From assembly GCA_030603505.1 (NCBI GenBank), contig JAUVXQ010000007.1, positions 1-29,961 of the forward strand: 29,961 bases of DNA, read 5' to 3'. Positions 10,887 to 18,654 of the stretch are shown piece after piece. The position numbers and the translations under genes were made by a program. Each line of letters begins with the position of its first letter. Within the stretch, counting starts at the first letter, position 1. The notes beneath the pieces are model-generated. The model was not told the origin of the DNA. It saw nothing but the letters and a program-made list of their open reading frames with translations, and searched no databases. This DNA comes from Candidatus Heimdallarchaeota archaeon. Its GTDB lineage: Archaea > Asgardarchaeota > Heimdallarchaeia > Heimdallarchaeales > Heimdallarchaeaceae.

Positions 10887-12695
10887 CTACCATCCCCAGT
10901 ACTTACTTGTAGTTTCACGTTTTATTTTTGCTAATTCTTCTAAAACTTGTATATCATCAGATGATATCATATCCTTATACCTTACCATGAGTAAAACTGC
11001 ATGTTTTTCAGGCACATCGATGTATAAAGTGTCCCCTTCTCTTATTTGTCTTCCTACAGTTGGTCCTCTTAGTGAAATTGCTACTTGTTTTCCTTTAATT
11101 GCTTCTTGTGTTGATTCCCTATTGTCTTGTATTTGTTGAATTCTTCCAACTCTTCTATTATCTTCTCTAATAAGCATTAATTTAGTTTTAATCTTTCCAC
11201 CCAGAATTTCAACTCCAACTATAGCTGGTTTATTTGCTCTAAAGGTATGATTTGGCAAAATAATCATTTTTCCGGGCATGATGAGATCTTTCAACGATTC
11301 AGCTTTGATTGCTTCTTTTTGGTCTATCATCCATCTTTCATAATCATCTATTAGATTGTAAATCACATTGTCTTTGAAGACTTTTAAATCACTCACTTCT
11401 ATTTCTTCTTTAGCATCTGAGAGAACGTTCACATTAAAGCAAAGTAAAGCCCCGTGTTCGGGCGTTTTATCTGCTACTATTGCTGCATCTATTGCGTCTT
11501 TCTTTGTTACGTCTCCAACATCAGCTTTTTGAATAGGGATATTTCTTTCCTTTAACATATCAACAATTGCTTCTAGACTGCCAAGAGTGTCAACTTTCAC
11601 TATGATTCCACTATCTTTTGTCTCGATTCTAAAACTTTCAAGCTCTTCAGCCACTTCATTTAAAATGGTTTGCTCTTCACCAGGAGGAGCAACACGTACA
11701 GGTGCCCCGGATAATGCATCTTCCAACCCAGGAGCACTGATTTTCAAACCAGCAGAAGCAAAAACATAATCAACTGGCTTAAATTTATCCCGAGGATCTC
11801 TCATTTCATCCAATTCTTTTGGCTGAAGAAGAGCTCTAATATTCAGAAGTTTAGGTTCTTGCCTTCCTCCAACTACTATCTTATCACTTTTTCGAATAAC
11901 ACCATCATAAAGAATGACATCAATTGTTGTACCTAATCCCTCTACTTCCTTAACTTCCAAAACAGTACCTGTTCCAGGCCCTTCACTATACTCAAGTTTT
12001 TGCATCATAAATTGTTGAGTGATTCCTGCAAGAACTAAAAACAAATCAGGAATCCCTTCTCCTGTTTTGGCACTGGTTGGAATAATTGCAACTTTTTTTC
12101 TAAAATCTTTGATTTTATCATATCTGTCAGCTTCATAACCAAGCTCAGCTAGTTCACCCATTATCTCATATATCCGATTATCCAAATCTAAAGCAGCTTT
12201 AGAATTTTGTTTACTATAGGTTTCGCCAAAAGAAGCTCCATGAACACTCTTCCAAGCAGATATACGATCAATTTTATTAGCTGCTACAATAAAAGGAACT
12301 TTACGCGCTTTTAATATATCCATACTCTCGTAAGTTTGAGCTTGAAAACCACGGGTTAGATCAACAACAAGAATAGCAATATCAGCTACTGATGCTCCGC
12401 GCTTGCGTAAATTAGTAAATACTTGGTGACCTGGAGTATCAACAATTAATATGCCAGGAAGATCAAGTTCAATATTTGCGTTTTGAAATAGGTCTCCACA
12501 GGCTTCCAGAACGGTCTCAGCTGGAAAGTAAGATGCTCCAACATGTTGAGTGATTCCTGCAGCTTCACGTGCTTGAACAGCAGTACCGCGAACTTTGTCT
12601 AGCAAACTTGTTTTACCAGAATCGACATGCCCCAGAATAACTGAAATCGGGCTTCTTAGTCGTTTACCTTTTTTTTCATCTATTACTCTTGACAT
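10887..12695 (-). CDS. infB: Translation initiation factor aIF5B (IF2 homologue)
   Basis: A 602-residue GTPase that promotes joining of the large ribosomal subunit and Met-tRNAi positioning. G-domain motifs are intact: G1 GHVDSGKT (about residues 22-29), switch II DTPGH, G4 NKID and G5 TSAK. After it come the beta-barrel domain II, domain III and the C-terminal barrel that contacts initiator tRNA. It starts almost directly at the G domain, as is usual for archaeal aIF5B, and no intein interrupts the P-loop. The ATG has an AAAGGGA ribosome binding site. It is the last gene of the minus-strand block, separated from ndk by 338 bases that probably contain its own promoter. Confidence 0.96.
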   Translation of the reverse strand: MSRVIDEKKGKRLRSPISVILGHVDSGKTSLLDKVRGTAVQAREAAGITQHVGASYFPAETVLEACGDLFQNANIELDLPGILIVDTPGHQVFTNLRKRGASVADIAILVVDLTRGFQAQTYESMDILKARKVPFIVAANKIDRISAWKSVHGASFGETYSKQNSKAALDLDNRIYEIMGELAELGYEADRYDKIKDFRKKVAIIPTSAKTGEGIPDLFLVLAGITQQFMMQKLEYSEGPGTGTVLEVKEVEGLGTTIDVILYDGVIRKSDKIVVGGRQEPKLLNIRALLQPKELDEMRDPRDKFKPVDYVFASAGLKISAPGLEDALSGAPVRVAPPGEEQTILNEVAEELESFRIETKDSGIIVKVDTLGSLEAIVDMLKERNIPIQKADVGDVTKKDAIDAAIVADKTPEHGALLCFNVNVLSDAKEEIEVSDLKVFKDNVIYNLIDDYERWMIDQKEAIKAESLKDLIMPGKMIILPNHTFRANKPAIVGVEILGGKIKTKLMLIREDNRRVGRIQQIQDNRESTQEAIKGKQVAISLRGPTVGRQIREGDTLYIDVPEKHAVLLMVRYKDMISSDDIQVLEELAKIKRETTSKYWGW

Positions 12696-13033
12696 AATAA
12701 TCCCTTTAATCTTCTCAGTTTGTTATTGTTGAGTTCCAGTAATGCTTACAATATTCTCACACTCTTTCGAGAGGATTGAAATAAAAAGAAATTGGTTCAA
12801 TAGAGAAAAACTTTAACCTAAAACTAAGGATTGTTGTATTTCTCTATCCAGAAAAGTGAATTAAATATAGTTTTTTTAGTAATCTAAAAGACCTTGTTTT
12901 TAATTCTATAATTATCGAATGGAGAATCAGTTATGCAAGTGGAGAATTAATAACTACAATCATTCTACTTAAAAAAAAGCAAGATATTTGCAAAGAAGAA
13001 GTAAATAGGTAAAATAGTGAAATAAAGAATAGT
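12696..13033 (-). promoter_or_regulatory. Long leader/promoter region of infB with a direct repeat
   Basis: No gene is visible in these 338 bases. On the plus strand TGGAGAAT occurs at 12920-12927 and again at 12940-12947, start to start exactly 20 bases, about two helical turns. A TATA-like stretch for minus-strand transcription lies near 12859-12868. The implied 5' leader of infB would be long (over 100 bases). No other structure was recognised. Confidence 0.3.
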
Positions 13034-13483
13034 TTATTCGTAAAGCCATCCTTCATCTATTTTATTATATTCTACAAATTCCTCTTCACTAAAATAGATT
13101 TTATATTCATAAATGGCATTTTCTGGGGAATCGCCAGCATGAATAATATTTCTACCAATATCTAATGCAAGGTCGCCTCGAATAGAGCCGGGGACTGCAT
13201 CAATGGGATTAGTAGCTCCAACAATTTTTCTTGTAACCCTAATCGCATCCTTACCCTCAACAACCATTGCTACAACAGGACCACATGTTATGTGTTCTAA
13301 TAAATCATCATAGAATGGTTTCCCTTTATGAATCGCATAATGTTGTTCAGCTTGTTTTAAAGATACTTTGAGTAGCTTCATTCCAATTATTTTAAAACCC
13401 ACATTTTCGATTCTTTTCACAACATCTCCGATTAATCCTCTCTGGACACCATCAGGTTTTATCATTATAAATTCTCTTTCCAT
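13034..13483 (-). CDS. ndk: Nucleoside diphosphate kinase
   Basis: A 149-residue enzyme that transfers the gamma-phosphate of ATP to nucleoside diphosphates through a phosphohistidine. The catalytic histidine is in NIIHAGDSPENA, and the start EREFIMIKPDGVQRGLIG is the conserved first strand and helix. R and N residues of the active site are present (PGSIRGDLALDIGRN). Length is normal. It sits in the widely conserved archaeal order rpl7ae-rps28e-rpl24e-ndk-infB, 100 bases after rpl24e. No anomaly seen. Confidence 0.96.
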   Translation of the reverse strand: MEREFIMIKPDGVQRGLIGDVVKRIENVGFKIIGMKLLKVSLKQAEQHYAIHKGKPFYDDLLEHITCGPVVAMVVEGKDAIRVTRKIVGATNPIDAVPGSIRGDLALDIGRNIIHAGDSPENAIYEYKIYFSEEEFVEYNKIDEGWLYE

Positions 13484-13583
13484 TTATGTCACCATGAAAC
13501 TGAAACTGAAATATTTCTTGAATAAGTAATTAAAAACAAATTGGTTGTAAGAATAAAAATAAAATTATGAAAAAAGGGAGTAT

Positions 13584-13772
13584 TTACAAAATTTTTCTCT
13601 CGTATTTTGCACTCCACTTCAACTTCTTTGGATCTCGTTTTAATTTTAATTGAGATTTTTTGCACTTATTTGAACAGAAGTTCAACACTGAGCCGGATCT
13701 TTGAACATAAATCATACCGTAACCTTGGTTGTATTCTTTTCCACAAAATGAGCATTTTCGTATATTAACCAT
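13584..13772 (-). CDS. rpl24e: Ribosomal protein eL24 (L24e)
   Basis: A 62-residue large-subunit protein with a treble-clef zinc site: CSFCG near residue 7 and FCSNKCKK near residue 33, a Cx2C ... Cx3C arrangement. The end is rich in K and R (KLKRDPKKLKWSAKYERK), as expected for rRNA contact. The ATG lies 12 bases after the rps28e stop with TTAAGGTGA upstream overlapping it, so it is translated in the same transcript as rps28e and rpl7ae. Confidence 0.95.
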   Translation of the reverse strand: MVNIRKCSFCGKEYNQGYGMIYVQRSGSVLNFCSNKCKKSQLKLKRDPKKLKWSAKYERKIL

Positions 13773-13784
13773 GTTTTCATCACC

Positions 13785-14009
13785 TTAACGTTTTCTAATT
13801 TTCTTAGCTTCCCGCTCTGTTTCTCTTAGCATTATTATATCTCCTTTTCGTACGGGACCTTTCAAGTTTCTCGTTAAGATACGATTTTTATCTCTACCTT
13901 CGAGAACCTTAACTCTTGCTTGAATAACTTCCCCAACACTACCAGTACGGTTGAGTACTTGAATTACTTCAGCTGGAGTAGCTTCATCACCATAAGACGC
14001 TTTGCTCAT
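13785..14009 (-). CDS. rps28e: Ribosomal protein eS28 (S28e)
   Basis: A 74-residue small-subunit protein located near the mRNA exit and decoding region. The family core is clear: [19 protein letters not shown], the [20 protein letters not shown] segment, and the conserved end [13 protein letters not shown]. Length is normal. It starts with ATG 13 bases after rpl7ae, with a GGTGA motif in the spacer. Confidence 0.96.
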   Translation of the reverse strand: MSKASYGDEATPAEVIQVLNRTGSVGEVIQARVKVLEGRDKNRILTRNLKGPVRKGDIIMLRETEREAKKIRKR

Positions 14010-14022
14010 TATTCTTCACCAG

Positions 14023-14382
14023 TTATTTCTTCAGTTCTTCTATTTTGTTTGTTAAGTTTGTGAGAGACATTTTCTCTTCCCCTGCGTCTACAATTGCTAT
14101 TGATGCAGAACCTATCTTTAATCCAGCAGCATCTCCAAGTCCTTCTTTTGATGGGACGAAAGTATAGGGGATTTTTTTCTCTTCACATAAAAGTGGTAAA
14201 TGCATAACGATTTCAGGAGGGGAAACATCTTCAGCAATATAAACTAAAAGGGCAGTTTGTCGTTCTATTGCTTTAGTAACTTCATTTGTTCCTTTCCTAA
14301 TTTTACCTGTTCTAATGGAAGATTCCAAAACATTTAATGACTCTTTAACGAGCTCTTCGGGTAAATCGATTTTTTTGTACAT
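14023..14382 (-). CDS. rpl7ae: Ribosomal protein L7Ae, kink-turn binding protein
   Basis: A 119-residue protein that binds kink-turns in 23S rRNA, box C/D and H/ACA guide RNAs and archaeal RNase P. The RNA-recognition signature is present: RKGTNEVTKAIERQTALLV (contains the GTNE(A/V)TK motif) and the loop IAEDVSPPEIVMHLP. The ATG has GAGGTGA nine bases ahead. Directly upstream, the leader folds into a kink-turn (14391-14424) that overlaps the ribosome binding site, suggesting translational autoregulation. The gene heads the rpl7ae-rps28e-rpl24e group, 113 bases after ipk. Confidence 0.97.
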   Translation of the reverse strand: MYKKIDLPEELVKESLNVLESSIRTGKIRKGTNEVTKAIERQTALLVYIAEDVSPPEIVMHLPLLCEEKKIPYTFVPSKEGLGDAAGLKIGSASIAIVDAGEEKMSLTNLTNKIEELKK

Positions 14383-14390
14383 ATTTTTTC

Positions 14391-14424
14391 ACCTCAGGAA
14401 TTCGAAAAGAATTCCATCATAAGG
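14391..14424 (-). promoter_or_regulatory. Kink-turn in the rpl7ae 5' leader, probable L7Ae autoregulatory element
   Basis: Read on the minus strand, a box C-like ATGATGG (14420 to 14414) is followed by the rest of stem GGAATTC (14415-14409), loop TTTTC, and the paired GAATTCC (14403-14397). Box D-like CTGA follows (14397-14394). This gives the tandem G.A/A.G and U.U pairs of a kink-turn on a perfect 7-bp stem. On the other side ACC (14424-14422 on the minus strand) can pair with GGT (14393-14391) of the GGTGA ribosome binding site, so a bound protein would hide it. The extra bulge is four nucleotides in this pairing rather than the usual three. Confidence 0.6.
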
Positions 14425-14495
14425 TCATTATTAAGAGACGAGAATTTGTTGAATTTAAAAGAATTACCTTTAACGAGTTCTTCATTGGGGATTTT

Positions 14496-15293
14496 TTACT
14501 CTTTTGTCAATGTTGTACACTTTGTTTCTTCGTTGTTTAATAATCTCAACAGTCGATTTTTAACCAATCCATTGACAATCTGAACCTTTTCCACATTATT
14601 TAGCATATGAAAGATGGAAGAGATTTTCCCTATCATATTTCCTGTTACATCTATAGTTTGATCATTTATAATCTCAACAAATTTTAGGTCTTGAAGCTCG
14701 GATATAGTTGCTTTCTTAATTAAAAATGTTTCACCAGATTCAGGTTTTTCTCCCCACAAACCATCTACATCAGTTACAAAGATTACTCGATTTATAGATA
14801 ATTTTTGAGATAAGAGATTTATCAATGTATCACCACTAAGAATTGTGAAAGAATTGTTTTCCTCAAAACAAATATCTCCGTATAATACAGGTGTCAACCC
14901 AAGAGAAAAAGCCTTTTCGATAGGCTGTAGGAAAATCTTTTGGTTTTTCTTTTCTGAATCCAAATAAGCTAAAGCACTAGTTTGAAAACCTAATGCCTGT
15001 AAACCTTGATTACGTAAATTTTCTACTACACTTCGATTAAGACTTAGCATATCTTCCCGAATCTGGAGCAAACCTTTAAGCTGTGATTCATTTTTATATC
15101 CTGAAATTATATCATGTTTCTCTGCAATTATATGACCAAAAGAACCAGCACCATGAACTATAATGCATTTTTTCCTCCATCTTCCAATTTCAGTACAAAT
15201 TTGTTTCAAAATTTCATCTTTGAGAGTTGCATATTCAGATTTATTTGTAATTACAGATCCACCTATCTTTATTATGTCAATCTTTTTACTCAT
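14496..15293 (-). CDS. ipk: Isopentenyl phosphate kinase
   Basis: A 265-residue amino-acid-kinase-fold enzyme that phosphorylates isopentenyl phosphate to isopentenyl diphosphate in the archaeal variants of the mevalonate pathway. Diagnostic features are the lysine-containing KIGGSVIT start and IVHGAGSFGHIIAEKH, whose glycine-rich loop and histidine bind the phosphate substrate. TDVDGLWGEKP is the nucleotide-binding region. The ATG overlaps the mvk stop by eight bases (ATGAGTAA), so translation is probably coupled. Length is normal. Confidence 0.93.
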   Translation of the reverse strand: MSKKIDIIKIGGSVITNKSEYATLKDEILKQICTEIGRWRKKCIIVHGAGSFGHIIAEKHDIISGYKNESQLKGLLQIREDMLSLNRSVVENLRNQGLQALGFQTSALAYLDSEKKNQKIFLQPIEKAFSLGLTPVLYGDICFEENNSFTILSGDTLINLLSQKLSINRVIFVTDVDGLWGEKPESGETFLIKKATISELQDLKFVEIINDQTIDVTGNMIGKISSIFHMLNNVEKVQIVNGLVKNRLLRLLNNEETKCTTLTKE

Positions 15294-16260
15294 CTATTGT
15301 AACACCAATTTTTGTATGTTTTGTAGTAAAAGCTTGATATCCTTTTTTCTTAATATTTTTCATAGATGAATGAGCATCTTTAATGTTGTCAAATAACCCA
15401 ACAACACATCCACCACCACCAGCACCTGTGAGTTTTTCACCCATAGAGCCATTTTTCTTAAGTATTAACAATAAGTCCGTCAATTTGGAATGACCCACAC
15501 CTAATTGTTCTAAGAGGGTCTGGTTTTCGTTCATTAGTTCACCGATTTCATCAAGCTTATTTTGTTTGATATATTCCTTTCCTCTAATAACAATACTATG
15601 GATTGAGTGGAAAATTTCTTCGGTTTTTTCCTGCTTTCTTTTGTAATTTTTTTGAACATCTGCAACTATATCTTTGGTATTTCTTTCTACCATACTATTC
15701 GCAATAACCCAGAATCCTGAAAAATCATCAACGGTTATTTGTTCCATTAATCCATTTTGATAAAGAATAGATCCGCCATAAGTTGAGATGTTATTGTCAA
15801 TACCGCTTGGTTGCCCATGTTGGATTTTTTCTGCTTCAAAAGCTATTTTATTTACATCTTCTAAAGAGTAGTTTCTTCCCACGAAAGATGAAAGAGAATT
15901 GGTTAAAGCCACAGAAACAGCTGCACTTGAACCTAAACCTGATGAAGAAGGTATTGAAGAGCTAATGTCAATTTGTAGCGAGAGGTTAGATTGGAAGTTG
16001 TCAGTTAGTTTTTTTATTAAAAAAAGAATAGCTTGTAAAGAAGAGGGAAAAGATTCTTCACTGGAGACTAAAAACTTCTTACCAGGAAAAAGATTTGTTG
16101 ATAACACAACATCTTCTTCATATGATAAGTAGCTCGAAACAGTGCATTTCGCCCTTCTATCAATTGCTATAGCTAATGCAGGATAACCATAAACAACTGC
16201 ATGCTCTCCAAATAATATTATCTTACCTGGAGCAGTATAGGTTATTCTGCTACTATTCAT
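15286..16260 (-). CDS. mvk: Mevalonate kinase
   Basis: A 324-residue GHMP-family kinase that makes mevalonate 5-phosphate from mevalonate and ATP. Motif 1 is APGKIILFGEHAVVYG, motif 2 is IPSSSGLGSSAAVSVAL (phosphate-binding loop), and motif 3 is KLTGAGGGGCVVGL near the C-terminus. EKIQHGQPSGIDN carries the conserved active-site segment. It precedes and overlaps ipk and follows rpsB by 76 bases. Together with ipk and the nearby geranylgeranyl reductase it supports archaeal isoprenoid-lipid synthesis. Confidence 0.95.
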   Translation of the reverse strand: MNSSRITYTAPGKIILFGEHAVVYGYPALAIAIDRRAKCTVSSYLSYEEDVVLSTNLFPGKKFLVSSEESFPSSLQAILFLIKKLTDNFQSNLSLQIDISSSIPSSSGLGSSAAVSVALTNSLSSFVGRNYSLEDVNKIAFEAEKIQHGQPSGIDNNISTYGGSILYQNGLMEQITVDDFSGFWVIANSMVERNTKDIVADVQKNYKRKQEKTEEIFHSIHSIVIRGKEYIKQNKLDEIGELMNENQTLLEQLGVGHSKLTDLLLILKKNGSMGEKLTGAGGGGCVVGLFDNIKDAHSSMKNIKKKGYQAFTTKHTKIGVTIDE

Positions 16261-16336
16261 ATGAAAACAAAAACATTAACTATTATAAAAAAATTGGTTT
16301 AAATTAAATAAAATAAGAAGCAAAAAAGATAAAATA

Positions 16337-16972
16337 TCAGCTTTTCAGCAATTTGAAAGAGAAATCTTCAACAGTTTCTTTCAAATCCTCTGTTTCACTT
16401 ATTTCTCCACGTTCTCTTAATATTTGTCTAGTTAGAAGGTAATACACTTGCGCTAAAGATTTTCGTCCTTTGTTATTAACTGGGACAACAAAATCAACAT
16501 AGGTTGTGATATTATCTGTATCACATAAAGCAACAGTAGGAATACCTCTAGAAGCAGCCTCTGTTAAAGCTTGTTTGTCTGCTCTTGGATCGGTGAGAAT
16601 TACAGCATCAGGTTCTATATATTTATCGTAAGAAGGATTGGTAAGAGTCCCTGGTATGAAACGTCCGGGAACTACAGTAAAACCGCAAAGACGAGCCATT
16701 TTAGTGCTTGGAACAGAAGTATATTGTCTAGTTGCAAAAACTGCAACTTTAGAAGATTCGAAACGAGCTAAAAATTTTGCTGCTATTCTGACTCTATCAT
16801 CTGTTGCATTTACATCTAAAACATAAATCCCATCAGATCTAATTCTGTATTGAAAAGGCTCCATAAAGCTTGTGCACACACTTGTACCAATGTGAATACC
16901 ACTTACTAAATATTCATCTCTGGGTATCAGTAGTTGTTTTTCTTCTTGAGTTACTTCTGTTTCCTCAGACAT
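16337..16972 (-). CDS. rpsB: Ribosomal protein uS2
   Basis: A 211-residue small-subunit protein. The family core is plain: YLVSGIHIGTSVCTSFME, GIYVLDVNATDDRVRIAAKF, FIPGTLTNP, and VILTDPRADKQALTEA followed by GIPTVALCDTDN. The C-terminus has a short acidic extension (GEISETEDLKETVEDF). The ATG follows a TGAGGA ribosome binding site. It lies between rpoN and mvk, an order that recalls the rpoN-rps2-mvk-ipk neighbourhood of other archaea. Confidence 0.96.
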   Translation of the reverse strand: MSEETEVTQEEKQLLIPRDEYLVSGIHIGTSVCTSFMEPFQYRIRSDGIYVLDVNATDDRVRIAAKFLARFESSKVAVFATRQYTSVPSTKMARLCGFTVVPGRFIPGTLTNPSYDKYIEPDAVILTDPRADKQALTEAASRGIPTVALCDTDNITTYVDFVVPVNNKGRKSLAQVYYLLTRQILRERGEISETEDLKETVEDFSFKLLKS

Positions 16973-17085
16973 TTTTAGTCCTCATATACTTAAATGGATA
17001 TTATTTACCTCACTGTGGGCAGTAAGAGCTCAAACAATTTCAATAAAAACCTTCTGTTCTTTCAGTTCGTTGAAGAAAATCCTCA

Positions 17086-17313
17086 TTATGTAAAGGGGAG
17101 AAATTCGTCAATTAGGTCGATGTGAGAGATTATCATTCGACGACAGCACCATCTCATAACCTGTAAATCATCCAACACTTTGTCGGGTTTTTCTCCTTCT
17201 TCAACACGTTTACTAAAAACTTCAAACTTATCTCCAATCAATGTACCACAAGAGAAACAGCGAACGGGTATTAGTATCTTGAGCACCTCATTCTCAAATT
17301 CCTTCTTGAGCAT
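17086..17313 (-). CDS. rpoN: DNA-directed RNA polymerase subunit N (Rpb10)
   Basis: A 75-residue zinc-bundle subunit needed for assembly of the Rpo3/Rpo11 platform. Zinc ligands are in PVRCFSCGTLIGDK (Cx2C) and MRWCCRRMIISH (CC). Most archaeal homologues begin directly at M-I-x-P-V-R-C. Here the frame adds about 12 residues (LKKEFENEVLK) before ILIPVRC. A GTG at 17284-17286 would give a shorter N-terminus, while the ATG at 17313 lacks a clear ribosome binding site, so the start is unsettled. It lies 22 bases after the geranylgeranyl reductase gene. Confidence 0.93.
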   Translation of the reverse strand: MLKKEFENEVLKILIPVRCFSCGTLIGDKFEVFSKRVEEGEKPDKVLDDLQVMRWCCRRMIISHIDLIDEFLPFT

Positions 17314-17335
17314 TTAACATTTTTGTTTTATGTCA

Positions 17336-18505
17336 CTAAAATCCCCAATCACGAGCAATTTTGAAACCCTTATACATGTAAAATAAGCCTACAGGATGAA
17401 ACAATAAGGAAGGTTTCGTGGAAATTTTAGCTAGAGTTTTTGGAATTCTTATACCTTCAATACGGTTGATATACTGTCTATTGAAAACTTGGCCTATCTT
17501 TGCTAAGACAGCATTCGAACGGCTATAAAAGAACTCGTGGCATTTCAAATTCAGTGTGCTCATAAATTTATATTTCTGAAGATTTTTTTGATAATCTCCA
17601 AGATTAGAAAATTGAGTTTTTTCGCCATGTAGAAGCACAGTGGATAATAATTCTCCCGCAATTCTACCGCTAGTCATTCCTAAACGAATACCCCCATAAA
17701 AAATAGGGTTAACCATCCCTGCTGTATCACCTACTAACAATATTCTGTCACCTTGCAATTTGCTAACAGGTCCCTTCATTGGAATAGTACCGCCAACTTT
17801 TTTGAGAATATCTCTTGGTATATTACATTCTTTGAGAAAATTGTCCAATCGCTCTTTCCTGTTTTGAGCAGTTGTTACAATTCCAACGTTAGTTTCATTA
17901 TCTCGAGGAAAAATCCAGCAATACCCATAAGGACTTCTTTTTGCATTAAAACAGAATTTTAAATCGTCTCCCCATTCACCCTTAATCTTATATTCAAACG
18001 CTCTAATTGAGATAGGTGTATCAAAACCCATACTTCTAGCTAAATTAGCTCTTGATCCTTCTGCTAATATAACATATTCGCATTCGTAATGCTCTTTACT
18101 ATTTCCTGAAACTACCAGTTCAATGTGTCCTTTTTTTCTTCTAAGTTCAATAATCTTGCTTGATAGTCGAATTTCACTCCCATTTTCAATAGCTTTTTCT
18201 GCTAAATAATTATCAAACTCATCTCTCTTAATCATGAATGAATGAACATCCCCAAAAATTTGGGTGTTAGAGGGAAGGTGTATTTTGGTTTCTTTGAAAT
18301 CTCTAACCACAAAATCGCATTTCTTAGGAGAAAGTGACAAATCTTCAAAAACACCAATACTGACTCCTTCGCCACATTGAATTGGTCTCCCTATAGAAAG
18401 ATGTTCTTCAAAAACAATAGGAGAAATTCCACTCTTTGAAAGAGTTAAAGCTGCTGTCAAACCTGCAGGTCCTCCTCCTACGATAGCAACTTGTGTTTTT
18501 TTCAT
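17336..18505 (-). CDS. Geranylgeranyl reductase family flavoprotein (archaeal lipid saturation)
   Basis: A 389-residue FAD-dependent reductase that most likely saturates the geranylgeranyl chains of archaeal glycerolipids. The Rossmann dinucleotide motif VAIVGGGPAGLTAALTLS starts at residue 7, IQCGEGVS is the conserved cysteine motif of the family, and RILLVGDTAGMVNPIFYGGI is the second FAD-contact motif. The C-terminal helix region is basic. The ATG has no ribosome binding site but lies about 31 bases from a minus-strand TATA box (18532-18540), so the transcript should be nearly leaderless. It is the first gene of the long minus-strand block; mvk and ipk downstream make the isoprenoid precursors. 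Confidence 0.9.
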   Translation of the reverse strand: MKKTQVAIVGGGPAGLTAALTLSKSGISPIVFEEHLSIGRPIQCGEGVSIGVFEDLSLSPKKCDFVVRDFKETKIHLPSNTQIFGDVHSFMIKRDEFDNYLAEKAIENGSEIRLSSKIIELRRKKGHIELVVSGNSKEHYECEYVILAEGSRANLARSMGFDTPISIRAFEYKIKGEWGDDLKFCFNAKRSPYGYCWIFPRDNETNVGIVTTAQNRKERLDNFLKECNIPRDILKKVGGTIPMKGPVSKLQGDRILLVGDTAGMVNPIFYGGIRLGMTSGRIAGELLSTVLLHGEKTQFSNLGDYQKNLQKYKFMSTLNLKCHEFFYSRSNAVLAKIGQVFNRQYINRIEGIRIPKTLAKISTKPSLLFHPVGLFYMYKGFKIARDWGF

Positions 18506-18548
18506 AAGTGCTTATTAGTTTGAAAATACAAAAATATATCGGATTCCC

Positions 18549-18605
18549 ATATAATTATATTGCTTTATTACGTATCAATTGCGAAAGTTTTTTAGATAAA
18601 CTTTC
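18549..18605 (+). promoter_or_regulatory. Promoter and inverted-repeat operator of the aminotransferase gene
   Basis: ATATAATTATAT (18549-18560), itself palindromic, fits a TATA box for plus-strand transcription. Just downstream GAAAGTTT (18583-18590) and AAACTTTC (18598-18605) form a perfect 8-bp inverted repeat with a 7-base spacer, at the expected transcription start. It is 50 bases before the ATG. It could be a repressor site or a hairpin at the 5' end of the mRNA. The divergent geranylgeranyl reductase promoter is about 15 bases to the left. Confidence 0.4.
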
Positions 18606-18654
18606 TTTTCCTATTACAATTGAAGAAGAAATAATGAATTGGAGAGCTTATTAA

